Positions 33,439 to 44,054 of a stretch of 64,000 nucleotides of DNA are shown here, one piece after another. The translations under genes and the position numbers were made by a program. The number at the start of each line of letters is the position of its first letter. The first letter of the stretch is position 1. The notes below the pieces were generated by a model, which saw only the letters and a list, made by a program, of their open reading frames with translations, was not told the origin of the DNA and made no database searches. The DNA is from Basidiobolus meristosporus CBS 931.73 (taxonomy: Eukaryota > Basidiobolomycota > Basidiobolomycetes > Basidiobolales > Basidiobolaceae): assembly GCA_002104905.1 (NCBI GenBank), contig MCFE01000233.1, positions 1-64,000 on the forward strand. Direction: 5' to 3'.

Positions 33439-34311
33439 TTAGATTGACTGAGTCCCGTTGGCCTCCTGGCGAGGGACTCTGTCTTTTGACGCCTTCTTCT
33501 CTTTTGTGTCCGGTACGGCTTCTCTTCCGTACCGTTTTTCACATTCATGGGCCTGGTGACCTACTTCTCCACACACATAACACAGATACTGTTGTCGTGG
33601 TTGTTCCATCTGTTGGGTCAGGACTTGAACCTGGGCCTTTAGATCTACGACAGCTTCCCAGAGTTTATCACCTTCTTTGGGGACTTCTTGGACATTGTTG
33701 ATTGAGAGTTCTTGGACCTTTCGCCGTAATTCCTCTAACTCACGGTCTTTTGGGGAGGCAATTTTTCCTTTCTTACGGGGGATCCCTGTCCTTCGATCAT
33801 TTGTATCACTATAGGGTAGCCCCCATAGCAAGATGACCCCTTGTACTTGTTCGACCAACTCTTGCAACATTTTACATCCCTGTTGTTCTTTGGACGCCCT
33901 ACGTCTTATTTTGTCGTCTAAGCCCATGATGTAATACCTCATGAGCTGTCGTTTGGCAATTTTGTCCTTTGGGAGACATCGAACTTGTTGGAGAAACAGT
34001 TCAGTGTAGGCTTCATAGCTTTCACTGCTTTTCTTCCGCAAGGACAGTAGAAGGGCTTTGTAGTGGTATCCTTGGGCATATAGAAAGCGTGTCTTGTAGG
34101 CTTCTTCTAGTGCATCCCAGTTGTCTTTGACTGCATCTTCCAACCCATAATGCCATCGCCATGCTGACCCTTCCATATGTCTTGCAAACTCTCTTACTTT
34201 CTTATCGTCGTCCCATCCTGCATCAACCGCAACTCTCTCAAACTTATCGAACCACTCAAGGGCTTTCTCTCTCTTTCCCTTGTATGTTTTTAGTTTGATT
34301 GTAGTAGTCAT
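33439..34311 (-). CDS. Gypsy-B gag
   Basis: 290 codons, starting with M-T-T-T-I-K-L just inside the PBS. It has the retrotransposon gag core (K-A-L-E-W-F-D-K-F, W-R-W-H, F-L-Q-Q-V-R) and one CCHC knuckle C-Y-V-C-x4-H-x4-C near 33545, followed by a basic tail. The frame is intact. Its role is particle assembly and RNA packaging. Confidence 0.85.
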   Translation of the reverse strand: MTTTIKLKTYKGKREKALEWFDKFERVAVDAGWDDDKKVREFARHMEGSAWRWHYGLEDAVKDNWDALEEAYKTRFLYAQGYHYKALLLSLRKKSSESYEAYTELFLQQVRCLPKDKIAKRQLMRYYIMGLDDKIRRRASKEQQGCKMLQELVEQVQGVILLWGLPYSDTNDRRTGIPRKKGKIASPKDRELEELRRKVQELSINNVQEVPKEGDKLWEAVVDLKAQVQVLTQQMEQPRQQYLCYVCGEVGHQAHECEKRYGREAVPDTKEKKASKDRVPRQEANGTQSI

Positions 34312-34334
34312 TACCTCACTTGTGCTTATTTCCG

Positions 34335-34352
34335 CAGAGACGGCACCAAATA
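34335..34352 (-). other. Primer-binding site of gypsy B
   Basis: Immediately inside the 5' LTR the element strand reads TGGTGCCGTCTCTGCGGA after a few bases, the start of a perfect PBS type ending in TGG. It would pair with a tRNA 3' end ...GACGGCACCA. The tRNA is not identified. Confidence 0.6.
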
Positions 34353-34831
34353 TGTGGGTTATTACTGACTGTACTTGGTGAGTGGGAGAGCTTGTAGGTC
34401 AAGTCAGTACCACTTGGTTCAGAATAGCTTCCGATAGAAGGTAGCAAGGTAATAAAGACTTCTGTTTATTTTGTCCAAATCTTGTTGTTCTTCCTGGTTC
34501 AATTGGGTAGATATATATATCACTTGGGGGGCTTAGACAATAGACAATGTGTTATAAAATAGGGGTGTGAACACCTTCCTGTTATGGTAAGTGTTCTAAC
34601 TAGATAAGGGCAGGGATAGGAGGGGAGGACGCGTGGGGGAATCATAGGGAGGGTACTGGAGGACTTTGGGTAGGACTCTGGAGGGAACTCTTGGGAGAAC
34701 TCTTGGGCAAAGAGTGGGTACTACATTGAGTACTCACATATCCCAGGGGTTAAGTGGGAGCTTTGTCCTTGAAGTTCTTTGACTAACTTGCTTCTCCAGG
34801 ATCAATTTCGTTTACGGAGCATGGGGAGTCA
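34353..34831 (-). repeat. 5' LTR of gypsy B
   Basis: 479 bp, nearly identical to 27988-28465. Two of the differences are CG versus TG or CA. Confidence 0.9.
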
Positions 34832-35428
34832 AGAAGAAGGATGGACACTTAGAATGTGCATTGACTACAGAGTTCTCAACTCAGTTACCGTGAAGAATAA
34901 GTATCCCATACCTTGGATTGATGAGCTTTTGGACCAACTCAATGGAGCCACTATATTCAGCAAGATTGATCTTGTGTCAGAATACAACCAGATTAGAGTG
35001 AAGCCAGAAGATATCCCTAAGACAGCATTCAGGACCAGATATGGACACTACAAGTACTTAGTCATGAGTTTTGGCCTCACCAATGCCCCTGCAACACTCA
35101 TGACTCTGATGCAGACTGTCATCTAGGAGTATGTAGATAAGTCTGTGATAATCCACCTAGATGACATATTGATATACAGCAAGACAGAAGAGGATCACAT
35201 GGTGCACATTGAAAAGGTCTTGAAGAAGCTAAGAGAGAACAAACTAGACTTGTTCTGTTGGATAGTGCCACATAGTGCCATCCTGTTTATGGTGCTGGAT
35301 TGATCTGGCACTCTACGGCACTACTTGGCACCATGACTTCTACCATGATGCCTGTGGTATGATACAGTTACTGGTAATTTTACTCAATCTTACTTATGTT
35401 GCTCAGAATAGTGCTTTCCTAGCTTTAT

Positions 35429-36470
35429 TTACTCTTCATAATGCTCCAGACACATTTCTCTCAGTGGATGTCTTCTTGTATGAACATACTGTGCATTAAT
35501 AAGTATCTTAACTATTTTACCTATTCTGCTGTTTTCTCCTATATATGACTTTCCTCTGTATTTACCTGCCAATATGCTGAATCTCTTCAGATATCCAAAT
35601 GTGTGCTCTACCCTTACTCTGAAATGGTTAAATATCTCATTGTAGAGCTTCTGCTTCCTGCTAAGTACACCATTCCTTGACTTCCTATAAGCTTCAATAC
35701 ATCCTAATCTCTGACAATCCTCTCCTATATAAGCTAAGTCTGCCATACATTTCTCCTCTCTACTGAATTCAGGATGATTCTCTACCCAGAGTGCTTTGTC
35801 ATGCCTACTTCCAGCAAATGGCCCACTAAACCAGATGATGTTACCCTCAATGTCAGACAGTGCTTGAAACTTCACACAGTGTGCCTTGTACTTGCCAGAA
35901 TAAAAGTGCCTCTGCCCTCTAGAAGGTCTGTTAATCCTCACTGGGAAGGTATCCAAAATACTCCTGATATGGAACCTGTTGCTGAACACTCTGGGATATG
36001 GAAGTCTATTGGAGCTTCTGAACCTAGTATTCCAAGCTTGCTCTAAGTCATTCATACCCTCTGCAAGGTGGTTCTCCATTGCTGTCAGCTGGGAATGAAA
36101 GCTTCTAGGACTTTTGTTGCCATGGATGGTGGGATGAAACCTTGTAGGGCAATAGTTCTTGTAATAGCAGAGAAGCTTGACAAGGATCTCCTTGAGTAGA
36201 TTGGGGTTGATGGTCCACAGTACTTGGAATAGATCTCCTCTAGTGTGTCAAAAGGAAATCCAGTGGTAGTGATGGGATTGATGAGAAAAGACCATTCAGA
36301 TGAGTAAGTCATATTAAAATTGGTGGATGATCATATTAAGGCGGTTTGAATCGATTTGGTATGATCCACCTTATTTATCTGATTTTTAATACATTATGGT
36401 TAAATCTCCATCAATTGCCATGTATCCCATCATTATGTTGCAAAAATCATCCGCAAACAATGCCTTGGTA
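35429..36470 (-). pseudogene. Harbinger-like DDE_Tnp_4 transposase, copy C (one frameshift)
   Basis: 216 codons from 36079 to 35429 are open, and the same frame is open back to about 36240. A 1-base deletion near 36185, relative to copy A, moves the N-terminal part (36312-36190) to another frame. Motifs: I-L-D-T-F-P-V-R-I-N-R-P (first Asp), F-A-G-S-R-H-D-K-A-L-W (second Asp), A-D-L-A-Y-I-G, and R-V-R-V-E-H-T-F-G-Y-L-K-R-F (Glu). These are typical of PF13359 nucleases that cut and rejoin transposon ends. Only the frameshift is evident in the core region. Confidence 0.75.
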
Positions 36471-36671
36471 CTTTTATGGATGCTTTAATCATAGGTCTTT
36501 AATCTAATAGGAAATCTGCAATTGATGTGATCTGATCCATGTCAACACAATCCAAGATGCATCATGCATAATATATGGAAAATTCAACAATCACATTAGT
36601 TTTCATATATATTTCATATAAGACCAGGTTGATGCCAATATACTGCTGTATAAGTATCCAAATCCGTTGCT

Positions 36672-38982
36672 ATGGTCCCCATACCAAGCCTCAAGTCATC
36701 TTTAGTACAACCCAGACAAAACCCATCCCCCAGCTCACAAGCATGGTCTGGACCGGAAAAGTTGATGTTGGATCCGTTTGAGTTCTTGCCAAATGATTTT
36801 AGTATGGCCCAAGTGTCTATGATGAGCCTTCATACAGATATTTGGGCACTACTGATTAATCTAGCAGAACTAGATACCTCAGAGAGTCAACAAAGATGGA
36901 CAAAGCTCAGTAGAAAGCTGTGGCATGAGTTCTACATCAAGATGCCAGCCAATGTATGTAAAAAGATATATAACAAGACAAGTATTGAAATCAAGAATGA
37001 GCTGAGAGTGAGGGGATTTGACAAAGAAGCCACGCAGGAGCAATTTTGCACACAATTTGCACTGTACAGGCCGGACGCGTCCGTTTGTGCCTCAACTTTG
37101 GGAACCTAAGAGATTTTGCCTCAAATGACTAATGTACTACGTGATATATTAGTAGAGCTAAGTGGCTTCCAAGAGCAATATACGCAGGACTCATCCAGGC
37201 AACAGCTCCAAAGTATCAGACAGAGGGTAAGTGAATACCTTGAGGAGTCAGATGGTGAGCTTCAGGAGGAAGAATACAGACCACAAGCAACATCATCCAG
37301 ATCACGCCAGCACACCTTGCTGGATTCCCTACCATCTCTTGCAACCACAGTGCGCCGGCACATGTCAGTCCAGAGTACGCCAACACCCTTTACCAGTACG
37401 CTGTAGTGGGGTGAGAGTGACACCCACTGACAGATGTGCTCATTCCCTTATTTTCTACTTCCCTATACATCTACTACACATATTTTAGTTTTATCCCATT
37501 TGTCTTACCCAATCAGTACTATCCCATAAGCCAGTTGACTATCACACCTGCTTACCTTATTGCATAAGTTACCCCTCACTTTATGTAAGATTACTAGCTA
37601 TAAGTACTTCTATATTAGGCAAGTACCCGCGCCAGTACCCGTGACACATGATCAGCTTGTGTCACCATCCCTACCATTTCCATACCATATATGGTATCCC
37701 CATGTTACACAGGTCTCAGAATACTGCTTCCTGATTGGTTGGATGTGCTGTGCCTCTTAGAACCTTCCGGCACCTACTTAGAACATTCTTAGGTCATTCT
37801 GATGTCATTAAGATTTCTATTGATCTCTGGAACCTTCTGGAACACCATGATTAGTAATCACTTAGCCAGTGAGAAAAGTATATAAGGGAGGCTATCCCTC
37901 AACAATAAATCATCATCCCTTTTATCAATATACCAACTTGTTGATTAGTGTGATCACTGCTACCTGCTGCTACCTGAACTTCCAACCCCAGACCACAGGA
38001 CACTCCCAGGAAACCGTGCTGACAGCCAACTGACCTTGGAGGCACTACTTGTGAGGAATACTCAGAGTAGGTATCTTTTATTATATTTGATTCTTTCCTA
38101 AGTTTGTTCTTGTACAGGCAAAGATACTTTTCTGTCTTTGTAACTATTGACCACAGCTGCATTCTTATCAAGTCCCTGCTGGTGGAGTTTACAGTTGTTT
38201 TGACTTTGGAAGCTTTAGTACATTGTCATCTCAAAGGATGCTGAACCCAGCACATACTTTTGTTAAGATGCCAACTAAGTTGGGGATTGTAGCTCAATAG
38301 TTTTCCCTTGACAAGCTTGTGGCTTTATTCCCCTTCACATTAGATTAGAGACAGAACCCAAGTATTCCTAGCAAGCTTTTGCCAGAGGTTATTGCACCCA
38401 GTGAACACCCCACACACAAAACACTTGAGAAGTGTTGGACATATCTCTCCCTTGGACCTATACACCACCACAACGCCCTGCATCAAGTCAACGTGCTTTG
38501 GGTCAACGTGTGCGCTTCAGAGCAAAACTACAAGAACTTGCCAAACTGCTCATTTAGACACAAGTTCATTGGAGCGGACCAAGTTGCGTCAACTTGCAGC
38601 ATCACATCAAACTCAGCCAAGGGCCATCTCAACACGTCAAGGCGCACCTGCGTGTGCTGTTGTGCCTGACCATCAGCGAGTTACTTCTGGTGAACTGACT
38701 GATGATGACCAACATGAAGTGCCTCAACCACTGGAGCCCTTGGCAAGTAAAAGAACGTGTCAGTGCGTGGCACTACAGGCCAATTCAGTTGGTTCAGTCG
38801 GAGCAATTCAGCGTGGCCAAGCTGTAGCATTGCACTCATCAACTAGGAGGCAAAATACTGACTACAAATACACAAGTAGCCAAGATGATAGTCAGCCAGG
38901 AAGTAGTATAGGTGTGCAAAGTGAGTCACTACCAAATGCTTCAGTAGTAATCCCTGTGAGAAAAAAACCCAGGAGAAGATGA
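36672..38982 (+). pseudogene. Harbinger accessory protein, copy C, split by an LTR
   Basis: 36672-37109 holds the Pro/Ser-rich leader and the helix-rich W/L segment. After a stop at 37107 the frame reopens at 37116 (P-Q-M-T-N-V-L-R-D-I, S-G-F-Q-E-Q-Y, E-E-S-D-G-E-L-Q-E-E-E). The 1.07 kb LTR then intervenes, and the ORF continues at about 38477-38982 with T-S-G-E-L-T-D-D-D-Q-H-E and a basic K-K-P-R-R-R ending, a plausible nuclear localisation signal. Full length would be roughly 420 residues. The function is unrecognised. By position it is the DNA-binding partner usually found in PIF/Harbinger elements. Confidence 0.65.
37402..38472 (+). repeat. Solo LTR, 1071 bp, of an otherwise unseen LTR retrotransposon
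   Basis: TGTAGTGGGG...ACCACCACA with ACGC on both sides (37398-37401 and 38473-38476). It contains TATATAA at 37879-37885 and AATAAA at about 37904. The accessory ORF of copy B is uninterrupted at this point, which confirms the insertion. No gag or pol is inside, so it is a solo LTR. A second copy is at 6516-7590. Confidence 0.85.
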
Positions 38983-40604
38983 TACAATTGCTTTGAATTG
39001 CTCACATTTGTAATGATCCCAACAACCCTTTTTTTTTGCAATCCAAATTGAGCCATTGCAAATCAGTAATCATCAAATTATTGATATAAGTAATATCAAG
39101 GCCATCTCACATTTGAGACAGAACCCCTATAAATAAACACCCTGCATATATATACATCATCTGTAATACCAGTGCAGCTATTAGATCTGTTTTGCACCCA
39201 CACAATTGCTTGCGTGCTGGCTATGACACCTTGTCCAATCACTAGGATCAGGGATTTACTTGCTCAATGAGCAAAATGGGATATTTGATGGCAAATCAGG
39301 TAGCTTTTTTAGTAGTCAATCAGCCAATTGGGGGCTGCCAGCTTCAGGATACTTTTGGACCAATTAACCACTGAGATACCGTCCAATTGGAGTGAGGGTA
39401 ACCAAAATGGTAAGTATTAGTGTAGTTTATAGTGTGATACACATTTATTTCCATTTACATTAAAGAGACATATCCAAATACCGGATTTTACCTGCCATAA
39501 TGGCGGTATCCAATCGCGCATGTGATGCAAACATTACAAGTTGGCACAATCATCCATTCCAACCTCATTGTGTCAGATTGTGCCATAGTGTGCGAGATTG
39601 TCCCGCATAGTGCAAAATTGTCAAAGAACAATCCTTCCTTCTGGTAGCTATAATATTGCGCCCAATTGTTCTTTACAACCACGGATTGCGCCGCACACCC
39701 TGGCATGGTACAATGGAACAAGTGTACTATATGGCAAGCTAGCCAAGTGTGAATTCTTCAAGGAGCATGTTGAATATCTGGGACATATAGTGACTAGCAC
39801 AGGAGTGACTTTAGACCCTAAGAAGGCTGAAGTTATCAAGAACCTGAAGTAGCCCCATAGCATATCAGAACTCCAATCATTCCTTGGAATGGTTTCCTAT
39901 TATTGGAGATTTGTCACGTCCTTTGCAAGTATTGCAGCCCCTTTAACTGATATTCTCAAGAAAGATAATACCTATAAGTGGGACATAGCTTGTGAGACTG
40001 GCTTCCAGATGCTCAAGAATGAACTTGCTAAGCTACCAAGCTTAGGAATACCTGACTTCAGGAAAGAGTTTACCCTGTGTACAGATGCTTCAGATTATGC
40101 AATTGGTGGAGTGTTGAGCTAAGAACACAAGGGAAAGCACTACTCAGTTGCCTTTGAATCCAAGAAACTGAACTCAGCAGAACAAAACTATCCAGTGCAT
40201 GAGAAGGAGATGCTTGCCATAATACACTGTTTGAAGACATGAAGATGCTATATTGAAGGAGTCAAATGCACCGTGAATACTGATCATGCTCTGCTCAAGT
40301 ATATATTTACTCAGAAGGTACTCACTAGAAGAATGACACAACAGAGTGAATACATTCAGCAATTTGATTTGGAGATTGTCTACTGCCCTGGGAAAAACAA
40401 CACAGTTGCAGATGCCTTGTCAAGTTTAGAACAAGTTGCACAACTTAACTTTGTGCATGAATCAGATTGGCCTAGCCTATTACAAAAGTACTTGGAGGAG
40501 CAAGCCTTTCCTAATGAGGTGGATGAAGAGATCAAGAAGATACTCTGGGATGAAGCCAGCAAATTTGTGGTACAGGATGAAGCACTCTACCTAATTGTTG
40601 ATTG

Positions 40605-41836
40605 AGGCACTATTGCCTGTCCCACAAAATATGAGATATCTGGACATGTTCCAAATATAATATACATCAGACTGCCAACCATAGATTGATAAGGAAAGTC
40701 AGCGCTTTCAGATGGCACCAAGCTCTCTTGATATGGTTGAGTTTTGACCAAGTTAAGGTTTGTCTCCATTGGGGTAGCTGCCGGTTTACAGTCTTTCATT
40801 TGATACTTCTTTAGTATATCTGAATATACTTGGATTGGCTTAGGGTAATAGTCTGGGTACTTCTGTCTATAGAGAACTTAATCCCTAAGTAGTAACTGAG
40901 TTCTCCAAGATTGGGCATCTTGAACTCCTTAGATAGGCTAGATTTAGTCTCTTCCAATGTTTCTAGGTTATCGGAGGCTATAATAAGATCATCCACATAT
41001 AGAGCTAATAGAGCTGGATTTGCCCTATCTGGCTTATAGTATATACTATAGTCAGCATTACTCCTTTTGAAACTCAAAGATTCCAAATAAGAATCTATCT
41101 TGCAATTCCAGGCTCTTAGTGATTGTTTGAGACCATATAGTGACTTTTTAAGCTAGCTCGCAGACCAAATGGGTGTTATCTTGGTCAGCAAACCCATCAG
41201 GCTGGTCCATATACACATTCTCATCAAGTTTGCCATTCAAAATGCAGCTTTTACATCCATTTGATGAATAAAAAACTTATGTTTGGCTTCAATAGCCAAT
41301 ATTAATCTGATGGAATTAAACTTGGCCACCAGTGCAAAGGTCTCACTATAGTCAAGTCCTTTTGCTTGAGAGTATCCTTTGGCCACAAGTCTTGCTTTGT
41401 ATCTTTCAATTGTAGCATCAGCCTTGTATTTTGTCTAGAAGACCCATCTGCATTCAATTTATTTTTGGTTGATTGGCAATTTGACTAAGTCCCAAGTTTT
41501 ATTTTCCATCAGGGCCTGATATTCCTCAGTCATTGCAGATCTCCAAAACTTTGTCTGAGGGCTATTTAGGGCCTCTTTTACAGTCTAGGGTTCATCAATA
41601 TGGACTGAATAGGCACAGGCTAAGTTTGTACTCTGATTGATATAGTAATTTGGGCTATTTCTTGTCTGATTGGATCTCTGGGCATTCAATACTGGAATAG
41701 TCACTTTTAGGATATTCCTGGGCACTGATTCTGGCTGAAACACAGTTGTAGTGTCCTCTGGAGTGAAAAAACTTTCATTGTTTTTCTCTGAATCAATCCT
41801 GACAATTGGTGGAATTAAGATCAGATTTGGCATCAT
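40605..41836 (-). pseudogene. Copia reverse transcriptase remnant
   Basis: 41836-41440 has the RT entry region. 41086-40811 shows the catalytic L-Y-V-D-D-L-I-I and G-E-L-S-Y-Y-L-G-I, and 40799-40605 shows M-K-D-C-K-P-A-A-T-P-M and D-I-S-Y. Frames change between these blocks. The RNase H Asp box is absent because of truncation. Confidence 0.8.
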
Positions 41837-42280
41837 CCGATGTCATTTTTTGTGAAAATTTTCAATTTTCATCAAACAACACATTCCTGGGCTTAATTAG
41901 CTTCTTTGCTTTGGTATTGTAGAGTCTGTATGCTTTACTCTTATTGCAGTAGCCCAAAAATATGCATTTTACACTTTTTGGCTCAAATTTTGACTAATTT
42001 CTGGGCAGTTTCTTGGCACATGCTTTACACCCAAATATTCTTAGATGTTCTGCACTTGGTCTGTACCCATACAATGCTTCAAATGGAATAGAATCACAAA
42101 GTATGCTGTTATAACTCCTATTTTTACAATATACAGCAGTGGCAACTGATTCTGCTCAAAAGTCATAGGATAATTTTTGATCATGGATCATAGATCTTGC
42201 CATATCAATTATTGATCTGTTGGCATGTTCTGCTACTCCATTTTACTGTGGGGAGTATGGTACAGTAGTCTCTGGCTTTA

Positions 42281-43042
42281 TCAAATAAATTTTGCAGAAG
42301 TGGATGATGCGTTTTGAGGTATATTCTCCATCATTGTCAGAGGGTATTTTCTTAATTTTTCTCCAGTTTCTCTCTCCACCATGGCTTTGAGCTCCCTGAG
42401 CTTAGACAGAGCTACTACCTTTCTCTCCATGAAGTAGACCCATCTGTATCTTATATAATCATAAATAAAAGCAATCAAATACTTCATCCCGCCTAAGGAT
42501 TAATTTTGCATAGGTCCCCACAGATCTGAGTGAATTAGATCTAATTTTTTCCTAGTTTTGATCAACCCAGAGCTCTTGAACAGTTGTCTGGCTTGTTTCC
42601 CATATATGCAGGCTTCACAGTGCTCCAAACTAGCTGGGGAATCAGTTTCTACTCCAGAAACTAGCTGATCTTTGATCATTTTGCGCAAATAATCAAAATT
42701 GATGTGCCCAAATCTCCAGTGACAAAGCATTAGTGTTTCTTCACTTAAGTTACTTATATTGGCTTCCAAATATGATGGAATATAAGTCAACTTGTATAGA
42801 TTCTGATCTCTGATACCCAAAGCAATATGAGCACCATTTTGATCAGTGATCTTGCATCCAGAATTGTCAAAGCTGAAACTGAGTCCTTCAGTTGTTGCCT
42901 TGCTTACAGATAGTAGGTTCTTGGCTATTTCTTGTACATAAAGTACTTCTTTAAAGGTCAGTGTATGGCTTCTTTCACTGCTTCTTAGGCTTACTTGGAT
43001 AGTTCCTTCTCCCACTGCATCAAGTGTTCTATTGACACCCAT
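42281..43042 (-). pseudogene. Copia gag-pre-integrase and integrase remnant
   Basis: A 180-codon open stretch (43042-42500) has L-L-S-V-S-K-A, C-H-W-R-F-G-H-I-N and C-E-A-C-I-Y-G-K (the integrase zinc module), then D-L-I-H-S-D-L-W-G-P (first catalytic Asp). The core continues in pieces to 42281 and beyond (D-G-E-Y-T region near 42340), broken by stops. Confidence 0.8.
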
Positions 43043-43160
43043 GAAAACCTTCTTAATTGGAGTTTCTTGATATTGGGTAAAAGTTCTTTTTGGCGTGAAA
43101 AGTGTTGAGATGCTCCAAAGTCAGTGTACCACATCTGAGAATCCTTGTTTGTGGTCATAC

Positions 43161-44054
43161 TTAGTGCATATATGAATAGTTGATCTTCAGTTGTTGCAGC
43201 ATTTCCATATTCAGGCTTCTTTTGCTGATTATCTCTCTTTTTGAGGCACCAGTCTGATATGTGTCCTTTCCTTTTACAGTAGCTGCAAAACAGGTTGCTG
43301 TTGCCTTTGTAGGGTCTTGTGTAACTCCTTTGTTGGTTCTCACTGCTTATTAAAGCATTTTCTTCTTCCTTCTTATTGGTGCTTGATTTTCTTAATTCTT
43401 ATCCAAGAGCCTTCCATATATGAAATTTTAGGTCAGATCTTCAGTTCTGGACTCTAGGGCTGCTAGAAGGCCCTAAAACCTGTCTGTCAGGCTATTCAGG
43501 ATGGTAACTATCACATCCTCATCAGCAGTTGGTACACGCATATATTCCATCTCATCTACCAGCAGGGTAATTCTGTAAATTAGATTTATCATTTCTTCTC
43601 CTGGTTGCATCTTTGTAGTAAAGAATTTTTGTCTCAGATACATTTTCTTAGCAGCTGAACATGACTGGTACGTGTCTTCTAATGCCTTCCAGGCATTCTT
43701 TGCCATTTTTGCTCTTGAGCATTGAATTAGCAATTTGTCTTTAACATTAAGGCAAATGCAGATAAAGGCACTTTGTTCTTTCTTCTGGTGCTTTAAGGCT
43801 TCCTTTCACATGTTTTTAGGAGGGCATTCTTCTCCCAAGACAATATCCCAAAGGCCTCTTTCTTGTGGCAGCATCTTCATCTGCACCTTCCAACCTTGGT
43901 AGTTAAATCCATCCAACTTTTCAGCAGGGGGGAAATTCCAGTAATAGCAGTAGTAGACATTGCAGAGAGTGACTGCTTGGGGCTCATAACCTGTTGTAAG
44001 TGTCTTGGAGATATTGGAAGTGATTGGGAGGACAAGTAAATTATGTGGTTTCAC
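43161..44054 (-). pseudogene. Copia gag remnant
   Basis: Starts near 43960 with the copia gag signature K-L-D-G-x-N-Y-x-x-W-K-x-x-M. The UBN2-like block (A-W-K-A-L-E-D-T-Y, L-R-Q-K-F-F) lies at 43733-43473, and a zinc-knuckle remnant around 43275-43235 reads C-x2-K-G-H-I-S-D-x-C in another frame. Broken. Confidence 0.75.
43975..43991 (-). other. Copia primer-binding site matching the initiator-tRNA anticodon arm
   Basis: Plus strand GGGGCTCATAACC lies directly beside the LTR. GGGCTCATAACC is the anticodon arm sequence of eukaryotic initiator tRNA-Met. Copia elements are known to prime from a half-tRNA cut in that arm, so this fits a half-tRNA PBS. Confidence 0.75.

Larger units (their letters stand above)
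27988..34831 (-). mobile_element. Full-length Ty3/gypsy retrotransposon, family B
   Basis: 6.84 kb with LTRs of 478 and 479 bp (27988-28465 and 34353-34831) that differ at only about ten places, so it is the youngest LTR element here. On the minus strand it carries gag, protease, RT/RNase H, integrase and one extra ORF before the 3' LTR. It is more CpG-rich than its surroundings. The flanks do not match each other: CACTA-type DNA on the left, gypsy-A RT on the right, and no target duplication. Lesions are few and sit mostly at former CpG sites. Confidence 0.9.
35247..39726. mobile_element. PIF/Harbinger-like DNA transposon, copy C
   Basis: Left terminus (G)ACTTGTTCTGTTG at 35247-35260, right terminus CAATGGAACAAGT ending at 39723. 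CTA (or ACTA) lies outside both ends (35243-35246 and 39726-39729), and the split gypsy-A codons rejoin across it. Two divergent genes: transposase on the minus strand (35429-36470) and accessory on the plus strand (36672-38982). The accessory gene is interrupted by a 1.07 kb solo LTR. Without that LTR the element is about 3.4 kb. This is the best-preserved copy. Confidence 0.85.
34832..40604 (+). mobile_element. Gypsy-A fragment (RT, RNase H, linker), split by Harbinger C
   Basis: The RT begins abruptly at K-K-D-G (34832) after the gypsy-B LTR and runs to 35246. After the Harbinger insertion it resumes at 39727 with K-L-Y-G-K-L-A-K-C-E-F-F. It passes through RNase H (C-T-D-A-S-D) and stops at about 40604 in the linker, where copia sequence begins. 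It lacks the 1-base deletion seen in the full-length copy near 19206. It does have its own stops (for example at 35125 and 39850). Confidence 0.85.

Noticed and set aside
32958-33701. Plus-strand gene of 247 codons
   Set aside because: Antisense of gypsy-B gag/protease, where the minus strand shows the CCHC knuckle and the D-T-G motif.
38392-38982. Independent host gene of 196 codons
   Set aside because: The first part lies in a solo LTR and the rest is the C-terminal half of the Harbinger accessory ORF, continuous with it in copy B.
43979-43991. An initiator tRNA-Met gene
   Set aside because: Only the anticodon arm is present, exactly beside a copia LTR. The rest of the tRNA fold and the B box are missing, so it is a primer-binding site.
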